A stretch of DNA of 64,000 nt from Punica granatum (taxonomy: Eukaryota; Streptophyta; Magnoliopsida; Myrtales; Lythraceae). Positions 37,564-48,467 of this stretch are shown here, one piece after another. Each line of letters starts with the position of its first letter. Within the stretch, counting starts at the first letter, position 1. The notes below the pieces were generated by a model that did not search any database, was not told the DNA's origin, and saw only the letters and a program-made list of their open reading frames with translations. The position numbers were made by a program, and so were the translations under genes. Location of the stretch: positions 23,740,354-23,804,353 of the forward strand of contig NC_045132.1 of assembly GCF_007655135.1 (NCBI RefSeq), read 5' to 3'.

Positions 37564-37805
37564 ACAACATGGACAAGAAACAAAGTGGTCTCCCGCATCA
37601 CTAGGAACAAGAACAAAACATTCTCATCATTTCGACACCCTCTCATATATAGCCTCATATATATAAATAGTCTAATAGAGTTGAGTCAAACGCGTTTTCC
37701 CCTCTCTTCATGCATATTATATAGGGCTAATAACCAAAAAATTGCTATATATAAATCGTCTAATAGAGTTAGAGTTAAACGCGTTTTCCTCGCTCTCATG
37801 CATAT
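36202..37805. other. Intergenic DNA with a GA microsatellite and a short tandem repeat
   Basis: The 5' side holds the promoter of the possible gene above. A plus-strand ORF at 36832-37392 (186 codons) resembles nothing I know and has odd composition. A (GA)n tract of about 59 bases spans 37502-37560. Two copies of a roughly 91-base unit (motifs GTCTAATAGAGTT, AAACGCGTTTTCC, CATATTATATAGGGCTAATA) lie at about 37652-37742 and 37743-37831. Confidence 0.5.
37502..37560. repeat. GA dinucleotide microsatellite
   Basis: Uninterrupted alternating GA of about 29 units, ending at ATCACAACATGG. Likely to vary in length between individuals. Confidence 0.95.
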
Positions 37806-38606
37806 TATATAGGGCTAATAACAAAAAAAAATCCAAATTTTTTACATTTTAACAATTTTAATACGAATTTTTTTCTTAACCAATTAAATCACAAACTAAC
37901 AATTTGACATTAATGTTAGCATGCCGTTATTATCTCTGTCAATTTTAATCGGAATCTCTGACTTGTACACGTGACTCGCAGTGATTGGTCTAGTGGGTCC
38001 CACATTTTAAAATATATATATTTAAAAAAAAGAAGAAGAAGAAAAGGTCGTAAGGCCAAAAGTGTGGAGGAGGAAGTGGCTGACGGTGAGTGGCGCAGTG
38101 AGGATTTCAAAGCCAGCCACCATCTTCCCAACCGAGGTCGCCAACGCTTCTGCTGTCATCGACGACCCCAGTTAAGACTGTTCGAGCCGTCGTGTTGGGG
38201 TTTTTCGATTCCAATCGATGGGGGCCTCGATGTTGGCCCCATCGCCCCAATTAGGGTGGCCGGAGACAATAGCCGATCGGAATGGTGGTTGGTGTCGAGA
38301 CACTCACTGTCGGCCACCTCCCCTTCCCCCCGCACTTTCGGTCTTAGGGCCTTTGTTTTTCTTTTTTGTTATATTTTTAATTTTCAGAATATCTTTTTTT
38401 TAAAAAAATGTGACATCCATTCGGTCAATCACCGCGAGCCAAGGGGCGCCATCATGTACACTTCAGCAATTCTGGTTAAAAAAAAGGGAATATTGACTAT
38501 GCGTTAACATTGTTGTCAAATCGGTAATTTGTGATTTAATCGGCTAAGAAAAATATTTCATGATAAAATCGTTAAAATGTGAAAAGTTTGGAAAATTTTT
38601 TATTAT
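37806..38606. mobile_element. Element with long terminal inverted repeats (about 200 bases), possibly Mutator-like
   Basis: The left arm, about 37806-38010, and the right arm, about 38400-38606 read in reverse, share in order CATTTTAAC, CTTAACCAATTAAATCACAAA (Rev: CTTAGCCGATTAAATCACAAA), CAATTTGACA, AATGTTA, TTGTACA and CTCGCAGTGATTG (Rev: CTCGCGGTGATTG), then CACATTTT. The 390-base centre is GC-rich (GAGGTCGCCAACGCTTCTGC, CGATGTTGGCCCCATCGCC) and has no transposase. Long inverted ends round a GC-rich captured-looking centre fit a nonautonomous MULE, but I could not define a 9-base target duplication. Confidence 0.68.
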
Positions 38607-38687
38607 TACCTTATTATATATTTTATCATTTTTGTATTTACGTGTAAAAGATGATGAGCTGCCTAAAAGTATAATTTATAGATATAG

Positions 38688-38721
<34 letters not shown>

Positions 38722-40395
38722 TATGATTTGACTTTAAAGCTTAATTATTGCGAAATTTAGGTGAGCGAAATTTAATGGAATGTCGTATGAAAAAGATGGA
38801 GGAAATTAATCGATTACGGATTATTAATTTATTATCATACATGTCAACTCTCTGACCAGGATTTATAATACAATATAGAAACTAGAATTAATGTGCAAAT
38901 CCTAATACATATGGACATAGTCCTATGAAATAATTAAATTAATGTCGAAGAAAATATTTTAAGTTGATTATTATCAAAAGACTTAAATATATCTATATAT
39001 ATACACATAGAATTTTGGGATATGAAAAGGAGTGCATCCCGTGGATCAACAGCAAACTAGTAAGGAAGCAGCAAGCACGCCTCATCCCACCCACTAACCC
39101 ACTAACTGAGGTGAGGGAGAATGAATTGGAATTACTCGCCTGCCTTCCTGCAGCTGCCCGCCCTCCAAAAAAACACAAGCACATTCCTCCTTCTTAATTA
39201 TTTTTTTATATTTTTGTAATTAATAATCAAATATTCATTAACTTATGCCCTCTTAACTAATTCTTATTATTGAAAAAAAAAAGAGGTTTTTTTTTTTTAA
39301 AAAAAATTCGGTTAGGGGTGATGACCCGTGAAGTGAATGAGATGGGAATTCCAATCCAAAGAACCCAAACGAGGCAGAGGGGGAAGCAGTCAAGTAGGGC
39401 CATAAGGAATATTACTGTGCAGCATATGCAGCAGCTACCAAAGCTACAGACTGATTTTGGAGAGAGAGAGAGAGAGAGAGGGCTCTAATCTTTAATGTCA
39501 GAAAAACTGCAAAGAAAGTTCAGAAAGATTCCAACGCTTGAGACAGACAAGGCAAAATTCCCCATCCCCCCTTTATATTATATATTTATGCAAAAAAAAA
39601 CCTAATAATATTCCATTTCAATGTGTTTTTTGTAAATATACGATATTTTATGTTAATTGAGTGTGTTTGATGATGCAATAAGCTTTCTATGTTCTGGCAT
39701 TGGAACAGTTGAGGAGGTAAAAGATTAAGACCTTTTTGTTCATATATATTCATACCATATGAAAGCATAATACACACACCAATGTACACAGGACGGAAAC
39801 AACGAAACTAAATTTGACCCGATGGAAAATTCACTGATGCATTACGTGTATAGTACGTGCATGTATTCAATGGCTGATCTTTAATTTTTTGAGATTACAA
39901 AGTGAAAGTTGAAGAACCTTTCAATGGGATGAGATGGTTATCCTTCCTCTCTTCTCAGGCAAATTTATTTGCGAGCTCACGCGTCTTAAAGGTTAGGATA
40001 TATAGATGTGGGGTTGGACCCCGTCAACAATCACCATCCTAAGATTTTTCGACCCATCTTACCCGAGTATCGAACATTGAGCAAGTCTTAACCAGGAGAC
40101 TTTGATTCGCGATAATATCTACAAAAGACGGTAATGATAAAAATTAAGGTCGAACCTTTAATAGGTTCATAACACATGGGAGGTAGAAATTGAAATAATA
40201 AAATAGCAAAATCTTCAAAATGGGAGGAGGATGGATTCAAAATTCTTAATTTTATTTTTTCCCCTGGGGAGAAATGAAAAGGGAAGAATCATTTTGACCA
40301 GTGAAAATAGTCGTCAAAGCACAAATAAGGAGACTGTTAAAAAAATTCCGGCATTCTTCTCTCGATAACTCTGCCTCTCTCACCGGATCTAACCC

Positions 40396-40430
<35 letters not shown>

Positions 40431-40832
40431 ACCCGATTATTATTATTTATTTATTTTCTTTGTTTCAGAAAATAATAATAATAAGATTAAAAAAAACAAA
40501 AAACAAAAAACAAAATTGAAATGGTTCTCTGCACTCGCTTAGCCGCCGCGCGTGGGCAAGCCTCCACAGTACCAGTGCGTATCCATGTCCACGCCTGGCC
40601 GACACGTATGAGACGGGCCCCACGTACCGTATTATCAGGGACGGAGCTCCTGTGGGCCCCGCCTGGTAGCTCTGGTCCCACCGGGTGCCGCTCCCACTGG
40701 CAGCCGCAGCGCGTGGGGAACACTCCAATCTCTTCTCCTTCCCAATTAGCAGTCTCTCTCTCTCTCTCTAAATCAGCCAATTTGTTTCCATTTTAGTTCC
40801 TTTTCCCTTCCCCAAATCTCAACCTTCACCAG

Positions 40833-40865
<33 letters not shown>

Positions 40866-40875
40866 CTCCGATCTA
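38607..40875. other. Intergenic DNA upstream of the WW-protein gene
   Basis: AT-rich DNA with a TA microsatellite near 38693-38719, an A/T-run near 39271-39306, a GA run near 39463-39480, and an uninterrupted 30-base C tract at 40398-40427. The last 330 bases are GC-richer and end in CT tracts (40751-40769 and 40834-40860), which look like the 5' UTR of the next gene. Confidence 0.5.
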
Positions 40876-42175
40876 ATGACAGCTCCAAACATGGCGACGA
40901 TCACTGCGTCGCTCGAGAGGTCCCTCCAGAACTGCTCCCTGAACCATCACGACGGCGGCGGCGGCGGAGGAGCCAGCGGCTCCGCGGGGCTCGGCCGGTC
41001 ATCGAGCTCAGACGACGTCTCCGAGAGCCAACCCAACAGCTTCGACTCCACCTTGGAGCTCAACTCCCACATCTCACTCCCTTACCATTGGGAGCAATGC
41101 CTCGATTTAAAGGTACATGTCATGTCCTATTCCTCCTCCTCATCATCAATGCTTGCCTTTGTTGTTTTCTTCATCCATTAAAGAACAAAAAAAACAAGAA
41201 GGGAGCTTGGTGTTTCCTCTTACAGGGTTCAATAAATGCGAAAGCCATGATCAGATCTTTGCAGACAGTGTTCTGTTTCTGAAAAGGTTGATTCGTTTGG
41301 CTGGTTCCTTTGCTCTTTAATGCCCCCCCACTCCGCATGCATTTATTGCCCTCCGGCTTCTTGTCCCTGCCGTGAAATGGGATTAGGGTTTATGTTCCTA
41401 ACCCTAGACAGTGACAGGAAGCAGCACTGCAGAAAGACTGCGAAACCCTTTTCGCCTTTGACCCGTCTGATGATTTCCTCTCATCAGTAGGACCGACCGA
41501 TCAATTTGGAGAAAAATTAATGGAGCCTTTCTTGGTCGTCCCTCGATCATATTCTTCTGCACATGGGGCAAATGTGTGTCCATAGAACTGCGTCTCGATC
41601 ATTAAAGAAGCAAAAAGGAAAGGTTTTTCCGGGTTTTATCCGATCAATGATCCGCAGCGGCATTCCATTGGTTTCGGAGGACCCCGGGGTCCCGCAGACT
41701 CTGAGCAATAAGCAAAATGGTCGACTTATTGCTATTCAATCGAGACATGAAGCTGAGAAAGACGAAAACTTTACTATTTGTAATGAGTGCAAATTTTCAT
41801 ATATTTGCTATAACTTCTGATGCTATTATGTATGTTCAGACAGGAGAGATTTACTACATTAACTGGAGAACCGGGATGAAGGCCAAAGAGGACCCTAGAG
41901 TAACCGCGGACTACTCGGGGACCTACTATTACTCCGACGACGACGAAGACAACAGCTCCAACTATGACTCCGAAGAGTCCTCCTCTGAGTCGTCCCCGCC
42001 CTCTTCATCGACCCGGGAGCCCCCCAAGGTTGCCACAGGCAAGGACCACGTCCTGGTGGTAGCGGGCTGCAAGACCTGCCTAATGTACTACATGGTGCCG
42101 AAGCAGGTTGAGGACTGCCCCAGATGTGGCGGGCAGCTCCTCCACTTTGACCGGCCCGAGAACGGCTCTCTATGA
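40876..42175 (+). CDS. CFL1: WW-domain protein, CURLY FLAG LEAF 1 (CFL1) type
   Basis: Exons 40876-41112 and 41840-42175, phase 0, 190 residues. CFL1 proteins bind class IV HD-ZIP factors through the WW domain and repress cuticle formation genes. A Ser/Gly-rich N terminus (six Gly in a row after NHHD) leads to LELNSHISLPYHWEQCLDLK, and the intron falls inside the WW domain, which continues TGEIYYINWRTGMKAKEDPR; the two Trp and the final Pro are present. An acidic Ser/Tyr stretch (YYYSDDDED) follows, then a C-terminal block VLVVAGCKTCLMYYMVPKQ with CPRCGGQLLHFDR, where two CxxC pairs could bind a metal. A second ATG at codon 6 is possible. The CT-rich 5' leader begins about 40 bases upstream. 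Confidence 0.93.
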
Positions 42176-45100
42176 AGGCGCAGGGACGACCAGACTCAAT
42201 CCAATCAAAGCTAATTTGACACAGCGAGTTGATTTTTGTTCCGAAACCCGCCGAGATGATTTGATTTTCCATTTTCTCGTCATTTTTCTGATGATCTTCA
42301 ATCCATTCCACCCCATGGCTGAATGGGCCCTGAAGAAGTTCTGGTGTGGATTGATGAAAAATGTGAGACAAATATGTTCATCATATCGCTCACTGAAATC
42401 TGTTTCTTTTTTTTTTTTTTCCTTTAATGTTCTTCATCATTCAATTTCTTCTTAACATGCTATATATATTTTTCTTCATTTCTTATGATCGAAGTATGAA
42501 GTTTCCGGTCTGGCCAATCGAAAGGTCAATGGTGAAGAAGAGAATAATATTGACGATGAGTATTTTGATTAGGACGTGTTGGCATTACTGACATTTTCCT
42601 ACATCAATATATGTTCAGCAGCTTATTGCCAGGCAGTATTATTCTCAAATCAATGCCTCCATTTTCTTAATATTCCCAATTGTTTATGTTCTTGCTCATT
42701 AATGACAAGTTGGAGCTTGCATAGGTTGCTTACATTAATTTATTCATCTACCTTTTTAATTAATTAAGCCGGATTTAAAGTTTTAAAAAAAACAAAAACT
42801 GATTTTTATTTTACACCGATAAAGTGCATAGCAGCAAAATAATCATTAAGAATATTCTTCATTTAGTAAATAAAAATAATAGTTTAACGTCCACTTTATA
42901 GAAAGGTTTGGAAGTTGACAGTTAAGCTGTATGCATCCCGTAAATCATGTGATTATGGGAGCTAACATGGTAATATAGAACATTCAATTACTCATTTGCC
43001 GATTGTTAATTAGGGCAATATGATATGCAGTTTCCTGATTTCCATATGTATAAAAACATGCATGTATCTTCGAGATATTCTGTCATATTGAGATTACACG
43101 ATACAACTTCTCGAACAAAAACCGAAGAACTTAAGGTTATATGGCAGTTCTCCTGTCCAAGTATATGAAACTATCCATACGGAGAACAGAAGATTTCCCC
43201 TGGCCATCTCTTTTTTTTTTTCTCCAAATTGATCTTCTTTCTTGCTTTTCATCTAATGCCCACTAATATATTTTTCCTACTCTTTTGTAAGGTGCCTTTT
43301 TGTTTTTTTCCCTCAATCTCTTTTTCTTGCTAACTACCCCCTTTTTTTTATGCGTATCACTAATTGAAAAGAAAATGCAAAAAAAGTTCTTTCGGAAGAG
43401 GAAGAGGAGCTTTTTTTTTTTTGGGAGAATTAGGAGCATGTATTATTGTAAGTGAAAAGATATAATTTTCTTCTTTTCCGTATTTACTAAAGTATTTCCT
43501 TCAATTCATTTCCGTTTAAGACCCAACATTTTCCAAAAAAATAAAAGGCACGTTTATTGATTTTGAATGAGATATATACTTACGCTGTCAAAATGCTTCA
43601 AGTTTGATTCGTAATAAATTTATCATTGCCATATTCATTTTTTAAGTTTATGCCTGCTGGAAAATCTCGACCTTAATTATGCAAGAGTGTAGATGTACTT
43701 TCACTTGGTGAGATTTAAACGCGATATTATTAGCACTTTTGACATCTTTGATGCATAATAAGGAGCTGTCAGACATGAAGAAATTAACAATAAAATATTT
43801 CAGCGGAAATCTTTACAAAAGAATAGGACAGAAACATTTTCATTCCAATTTCTTTATTTTAACTAATTAATAACATTTTTAAATTTCATTCACCAATTTA
43901 CCTAGATTTTATCTTCCTTTTTATCATGAAAAAATTGTGTAAATATATGTGAAAGACTTTATTCAGCTCTGAGATCACCCATCACGAAACTTGGCGAGTT
44001 AGAATTGTTATTCGCGTAACACTCATTGAGAAATTTGATTAAATGACGATCGGTTTTATCTACTAATTCATTTTCAGAAACTATGAAATTTTGCAGGAGT
44101 GATTTATCATCCGGAGTAATAATGACCGTGAATATTCTGTTCAACATATGTATTAAATCAAATTAATTTTTCGAAATTTTTTTTTTTAAAAAAAAAAGAA
44201 GAAGAAAGAAACAATTTTTGGGCTTGTCTGCAGCACGCACCTGACCGTACGTTAGTCTTCCATGGCATGGCATGGGAAGAGGTTCCATAGTGAAACAAAA
44301 GAGATTAGAAGCATTCCTTAGGATTGTAGCGAATGTGAGAATAATTTGTGCATCCCTAAAGACACACAGCCTTTTTTTCTTTTTTCTCTTTCCCCTCCTC
44401 AGTCAGTCTCTATTATGTCTGCTTTCTACCGTCTCCCTCCGGGAAGGACAAACGCCTTTTACATCACCAGTCCCCCACTATCACTGCTGGCCGGCCCTTC
44501 GGTATACATGTACGCCAGCAGAAACTGCCAAAATTTCCACTGGTCTTACAAGCGGTTGATTCCTGAGACATACCAGTTCCCTTAAGCACATGATATAATA
44601 ATAAATTGTTTCACGAAACACCGGAGGGCTTCTAGCATTTAATTCTAGTAAAGCTCGCGGTTAATCATATGATGAAGGAACGACTGCTCCAGATAGCCCG
44701 GGTAGAGTTGCGCATTGCTTGGAGGGCGAGGGTGGGAGGCCTCATATCAGTGTAGTATGAGATTCTATTTAGCCAAAAAAAAACAATGTACTATGAGATT
44801 CTGTTTGTTTGTTGGTGAATGTGTGTATGAGAGATTGAGAGAGAGAGAGAGAGAGAGAGAGATGGATTGATTGGTGAATGGGTTTGGACTGGGATGTTGG
44901 CAGGGCAGAGGGGCAGGGGAATCTATGCAGGCTGGGGAGGGTGAAGTGGGATAGGGATGGATGCTTAATGATACTTTCACAGATTGATCACACACAAAAT
45001 AATTCCATAAAACTCTGTCCCTCCCTTTGCTCTTATGTGCATATACATGCATATATGCAATGTCAGTCTTTTGTATGACAGGTACCGCTGCGGGTTCATG

Positions 45101-46076
45101 TGGTGCCATTTCACGATGGGCCACAGATTAGCTAGCTCGGGACCAAGGTAACGTCTCTGTCTTTGTCCGGTCCATTGTGGATATGATCAATCATATGCGG
45201 AGCCATGATATATTGATTTCAAGGGACCATATGTCTTGGCACACAACAGCCATGACCCAGGCATTTGAATATAATCGAGAGAAAACCCAAAGGAGCCAAG
45301 GTTGACGAGCCCGAGCCTTTTCTTGTTTCCTGATTTTACGGAATTAGTACTAAGCTCGAGTATTGTTCTTCCCGTGGGAATGCTAATGAAGCTCGAGCGG
45401 GTCGGTATCGTGGCAGTCCAGAAATTATATCAATAGAAAAGCAGTTCGACCATCGGTTTCCCTTTCCTAATTTCCTTCCATAACAAAATTCAATCTGAAA
45501 ACTGTTCTGTTCCGCTTGTAAGCAGCAGTGGGACTAGGTGGGAATCTATGTGTCTCTGTCTGTTCCTCTATCTCCATCCCCTTGTCCCTTTCCCACATTT
45601 TTGCATCTCCCAAAACTCCCCCTAATTTATGTTTCAAACGTATTACTTTTTATTTTTTTTGTACTTATAAAAGAATGCCTCTTTTAAAAAAAAAAATTAT
45701 TTCACTTCATAATTCATACGATAAAGCCTGTCGCCAACAATTAGGGACATTTTCTTGTTTGGGCCAACATTGGATGCAAACAATTTATATGGCCTTCAAG
45801 GAACAAACTATCAAACCAGGCCCTAAACGGTTTTGGGCTTTCCATTAGGCAGTACTATGTGGACCGGTCTGTAAAGCGGTGGCATTCCACGACTCGACAT
45901 GTAGGTTCGATTCTCACCGTTTGAATTATGGAATGAATGAGGTGAGACGAGGCATTCCGGGTTGGAATGAACTGATTATTGTCGCGTAAAGCAAAGTTTT
46001 CGGTTATTATTCCATTCCGGTTATGAAGAGTACAACTGAAAATTTATAGTATCTAATAAGATCATTCAGGAGAAAA
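42176..46076. other. Intergenic DNA, AT-rich, with a SINE-like piece
   Basis: About 3.9 kb without a recognisable gene. It starts with the CFL1 3' UTR. A GA run is at 44836-44863. At about 45855-45960 a sequence with a weak box A (TGGACCGGTCTG) and a good box B (GGTTCGATTCT) resembles a tRNA-derived SINE; its stems do not fold as an intact tRNA. Confidence 0.45.
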
Positions 46077-47390
46077 TCAATCCACCACGACCAGCTTTTG
46101 ATACTCCTCCCCAGAAATCGCATCGAGCATGACTGAATCCTGGTTGATCTGCCCATCGTTGTTGAGGAACATCTTGAGCAAGTTCTTTGAGAAGCCACTG
46201 ACTAGGGCCACCCCGTCTTGGTCCATGCACACGGGGGTCAACCTCGAGTCCCTCAGGTTCCAGAACACAATCCGCGGGACCGCGTCCTTGTACCCTGAAC
46301 TTCCTCCTGATCACCTTATGGTCGGTTTCCCCAGGTTTCATAGACACTCGATCAAACTCCGTATCACTGAAGACGAACACTCGCTTCCCAATCTGATTCG
46401 AGCTCAGCTTCCCCATTTTTGCCATCTTGAGTAGATCAAACACCTTCTGGAAGTTGGTGTTGCCTCCCAGTCCATGTTCCTCACGAACTTCGTCTTTGTA
46501 GCCTGATCATCTCCTTCGATCAAGTGAAGCTGAGGACTCTCGCCGAAAGTGATCACCTTTCCCTTCCACGGATCTTTGCTCAGCTCCGAGACCAAGATCC
46601 CGAGCGCAACAGAGACCTCGATAGGGATCCCCCTCATGCTACATGAAACGTCACACACAACAATGCAGTTCTTGAGCTTCCCGGCCTTTAGCATGTCATC
46701 CACCATCCTCTTCCAGTGGAGCTCAGCAATTTCTCCACGTCGCTATCACGGTAGCCATCGTGTAGGGATGAGATTATCTCATGCGGCAGCAGAGCACGGG
46801 CAGCGATCGTTGTTTTGCCTGACTTCACATTCATGAGACATTCCTGGTGATAGAAATTGTATATGATTCCAAAATCAGATTGTGAATCGTGATCTAAAGG
46901 TCGGGAATATAGGCTATAACATATTTGATTCGGAACTTTAACTAACCTCGAACGGCTTCTTGTCGTGCTTCATGAATTTGTCTTTGTAGAGCTTCATTGC
47001 CACAGAAACCACCCGATTATACGGGTCGACCCCCAGTCATTTGCCCCGATATACACTTCAGGGAGTTCCAGGACCTTTCGCAGCGGTACAAGAACCTCCT
47101 TCCTCAGCCTATCACACACTCTGTAAGCGTAATGGGCCTCCTCGATGCCTTCGTACTCGGGACACAACTCCCGGGGAAAAATTAGCCTTGTGATGCTCTC
47201 ACAGAGGAGGGTGGATCAGTCGACAGAGGGTTTGCAGCAAACCCGATCTTGTTTATCTCCCTGGAGTTCAGAAATCCGATGTCCGCCTTTAGGCACTGAA
47301 CGAAGTGCTCCGAGATGCAGTCGTATTGGAAGCAGAAGTCTCCATCCCGGCTAAACCGATCGATCACCTTTTTGGCCAGAGGGGTACATT
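46077..47390 (-). pseudogene. Broken DUF2828 (vWA-like) gene, copy 1
   Basis: Fragments in three frames match the intact gene at 48468-50411: LAKKVIDRFSRDGDF and REINKIG (about 47390-47250), then YRVCDRLRKE-type sequence, KFMKHDKKPFE up to 46951, an intron to about 46855, ECLMNVKSGK, CDVSCSMRGIPIEVSVALG, and FWNLRDSRLTP to LVVVD-stop. A short deletion removes the KWCPSIDSSFD segment, and several frameshifts separate the pieces. The first 240 or so codons are missing, yet DNA from 47520 to about 48090 matches the region upstream of the intact gene, so the 5' half was lost by internal deletion. The metal-site motif is DVSCS in place of DVSGS. Confidence 0.88.
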
Positions 47391-48467
47391 TATAAAATTA
47401 TTTGTACCGTTGGAGTAATTTACCCAAAAAAACACTTTGAGCGTTCGAAGTGATCGATTTTTTTATCAATGTCATTATTAGTAGAGGATAGTCCATGCTT
47501 ATTTATTAAATTATTTAATTTTTGTCAATAATAAGGATTGCATCGGCATATAAAAGGTGAAATTGCTTATGAGTTAATTTATGTTGTTGGTTGTTCACCT
47601 GAAAGTTGACTCTGGCTAAGCACTTCTGCAATTGAGAGGAGGTTTGTTTTTTTTTTTTTTCCCTTCCTCTCAAGTCTTTTTGGCTTACGCAATGATTCGG
47701 GATGACTTCTACCATATAACTATGTTCCAAGTACATCGCTTCAGTTTCAAATAAAAATGAACGCAGCACCACGTTGTGTTTCTCCGCATTCAGCTATTTT
47801 AAATAAATTCAAGTCGTGGTGCATTGTCGTGTAAGATAGTATAAAATAGAAGAATATGATTTTCGACGTGTCCAGTATAGGATAACAGAGCAATGGAGAA
47901 GAGCCGAACAGAGAATTGGAACCTTCCCTTGTCATCATCGCCTTAGGACATTGCTCCCTCGATGTTGATTAATTCTACACTCGAGACAGGTCTTAGATGA
48001 AGCCATCCCGATTTGATTACCAATAAGCTAAGAAAAGAACTACACTGATAGCCATAAGAAATGGTTCTTCTGGCTTAATTGGACCAAGATGAGATATACC
48101 ATTCAAGCAGTCTTTTTTAGTAATTTACAATCCCATTCAGAAACTTGTGTCGATTTGATCCTTCGGCATAGGTTTCGAGCCACAAATTGTTAGACAATTG
48201 ACAGGTTGAACGTGAAAGAACGTATTGCAGCTATCAACCACGGAGTGTGAGTTTTATTCCCGGGATACTGAGTCAAGTTACCCTTTACGCTTTAACGGAT
48301 CCTGATTCCATATGCCGGAGTTGCTATGAACTCGACCGAAGTGATAAGTTTTTGTTGATCTCATTTTCCTTTTGGAGCATATATGCAAACTGATCGAGTA
48401 CATCAACTTCTGAAAAGAAAACATCAGAATTTGATCTTTCTTATTACTAGAACTTCTCGAGGATCAA
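47391..48467. other. Spacer between two DUF2828 copies
   Basis: From about 47520 to 48090 it is the decayed upstream region of the broken copy, homologous to about 50580-51140 (shared TTGGAACC, AGAAGAGCC, GATTTGATTACC). The rest contains the 3' UTR of the intact gene. No gene is seen. Confidence 0.6.

Noticed and set aside
40398..40427. Poly-C tract as a functional i-motif or quadruplex
   Set aside because: Homopolymer runs of this kind occur several times in the window (3964, 29817) and may include sequencing slippage; no evidence of a role.
45890..45925. tRNA gene
   Set aside because: T-arm motif is present but the T stem and the acceptor stem do not pair.
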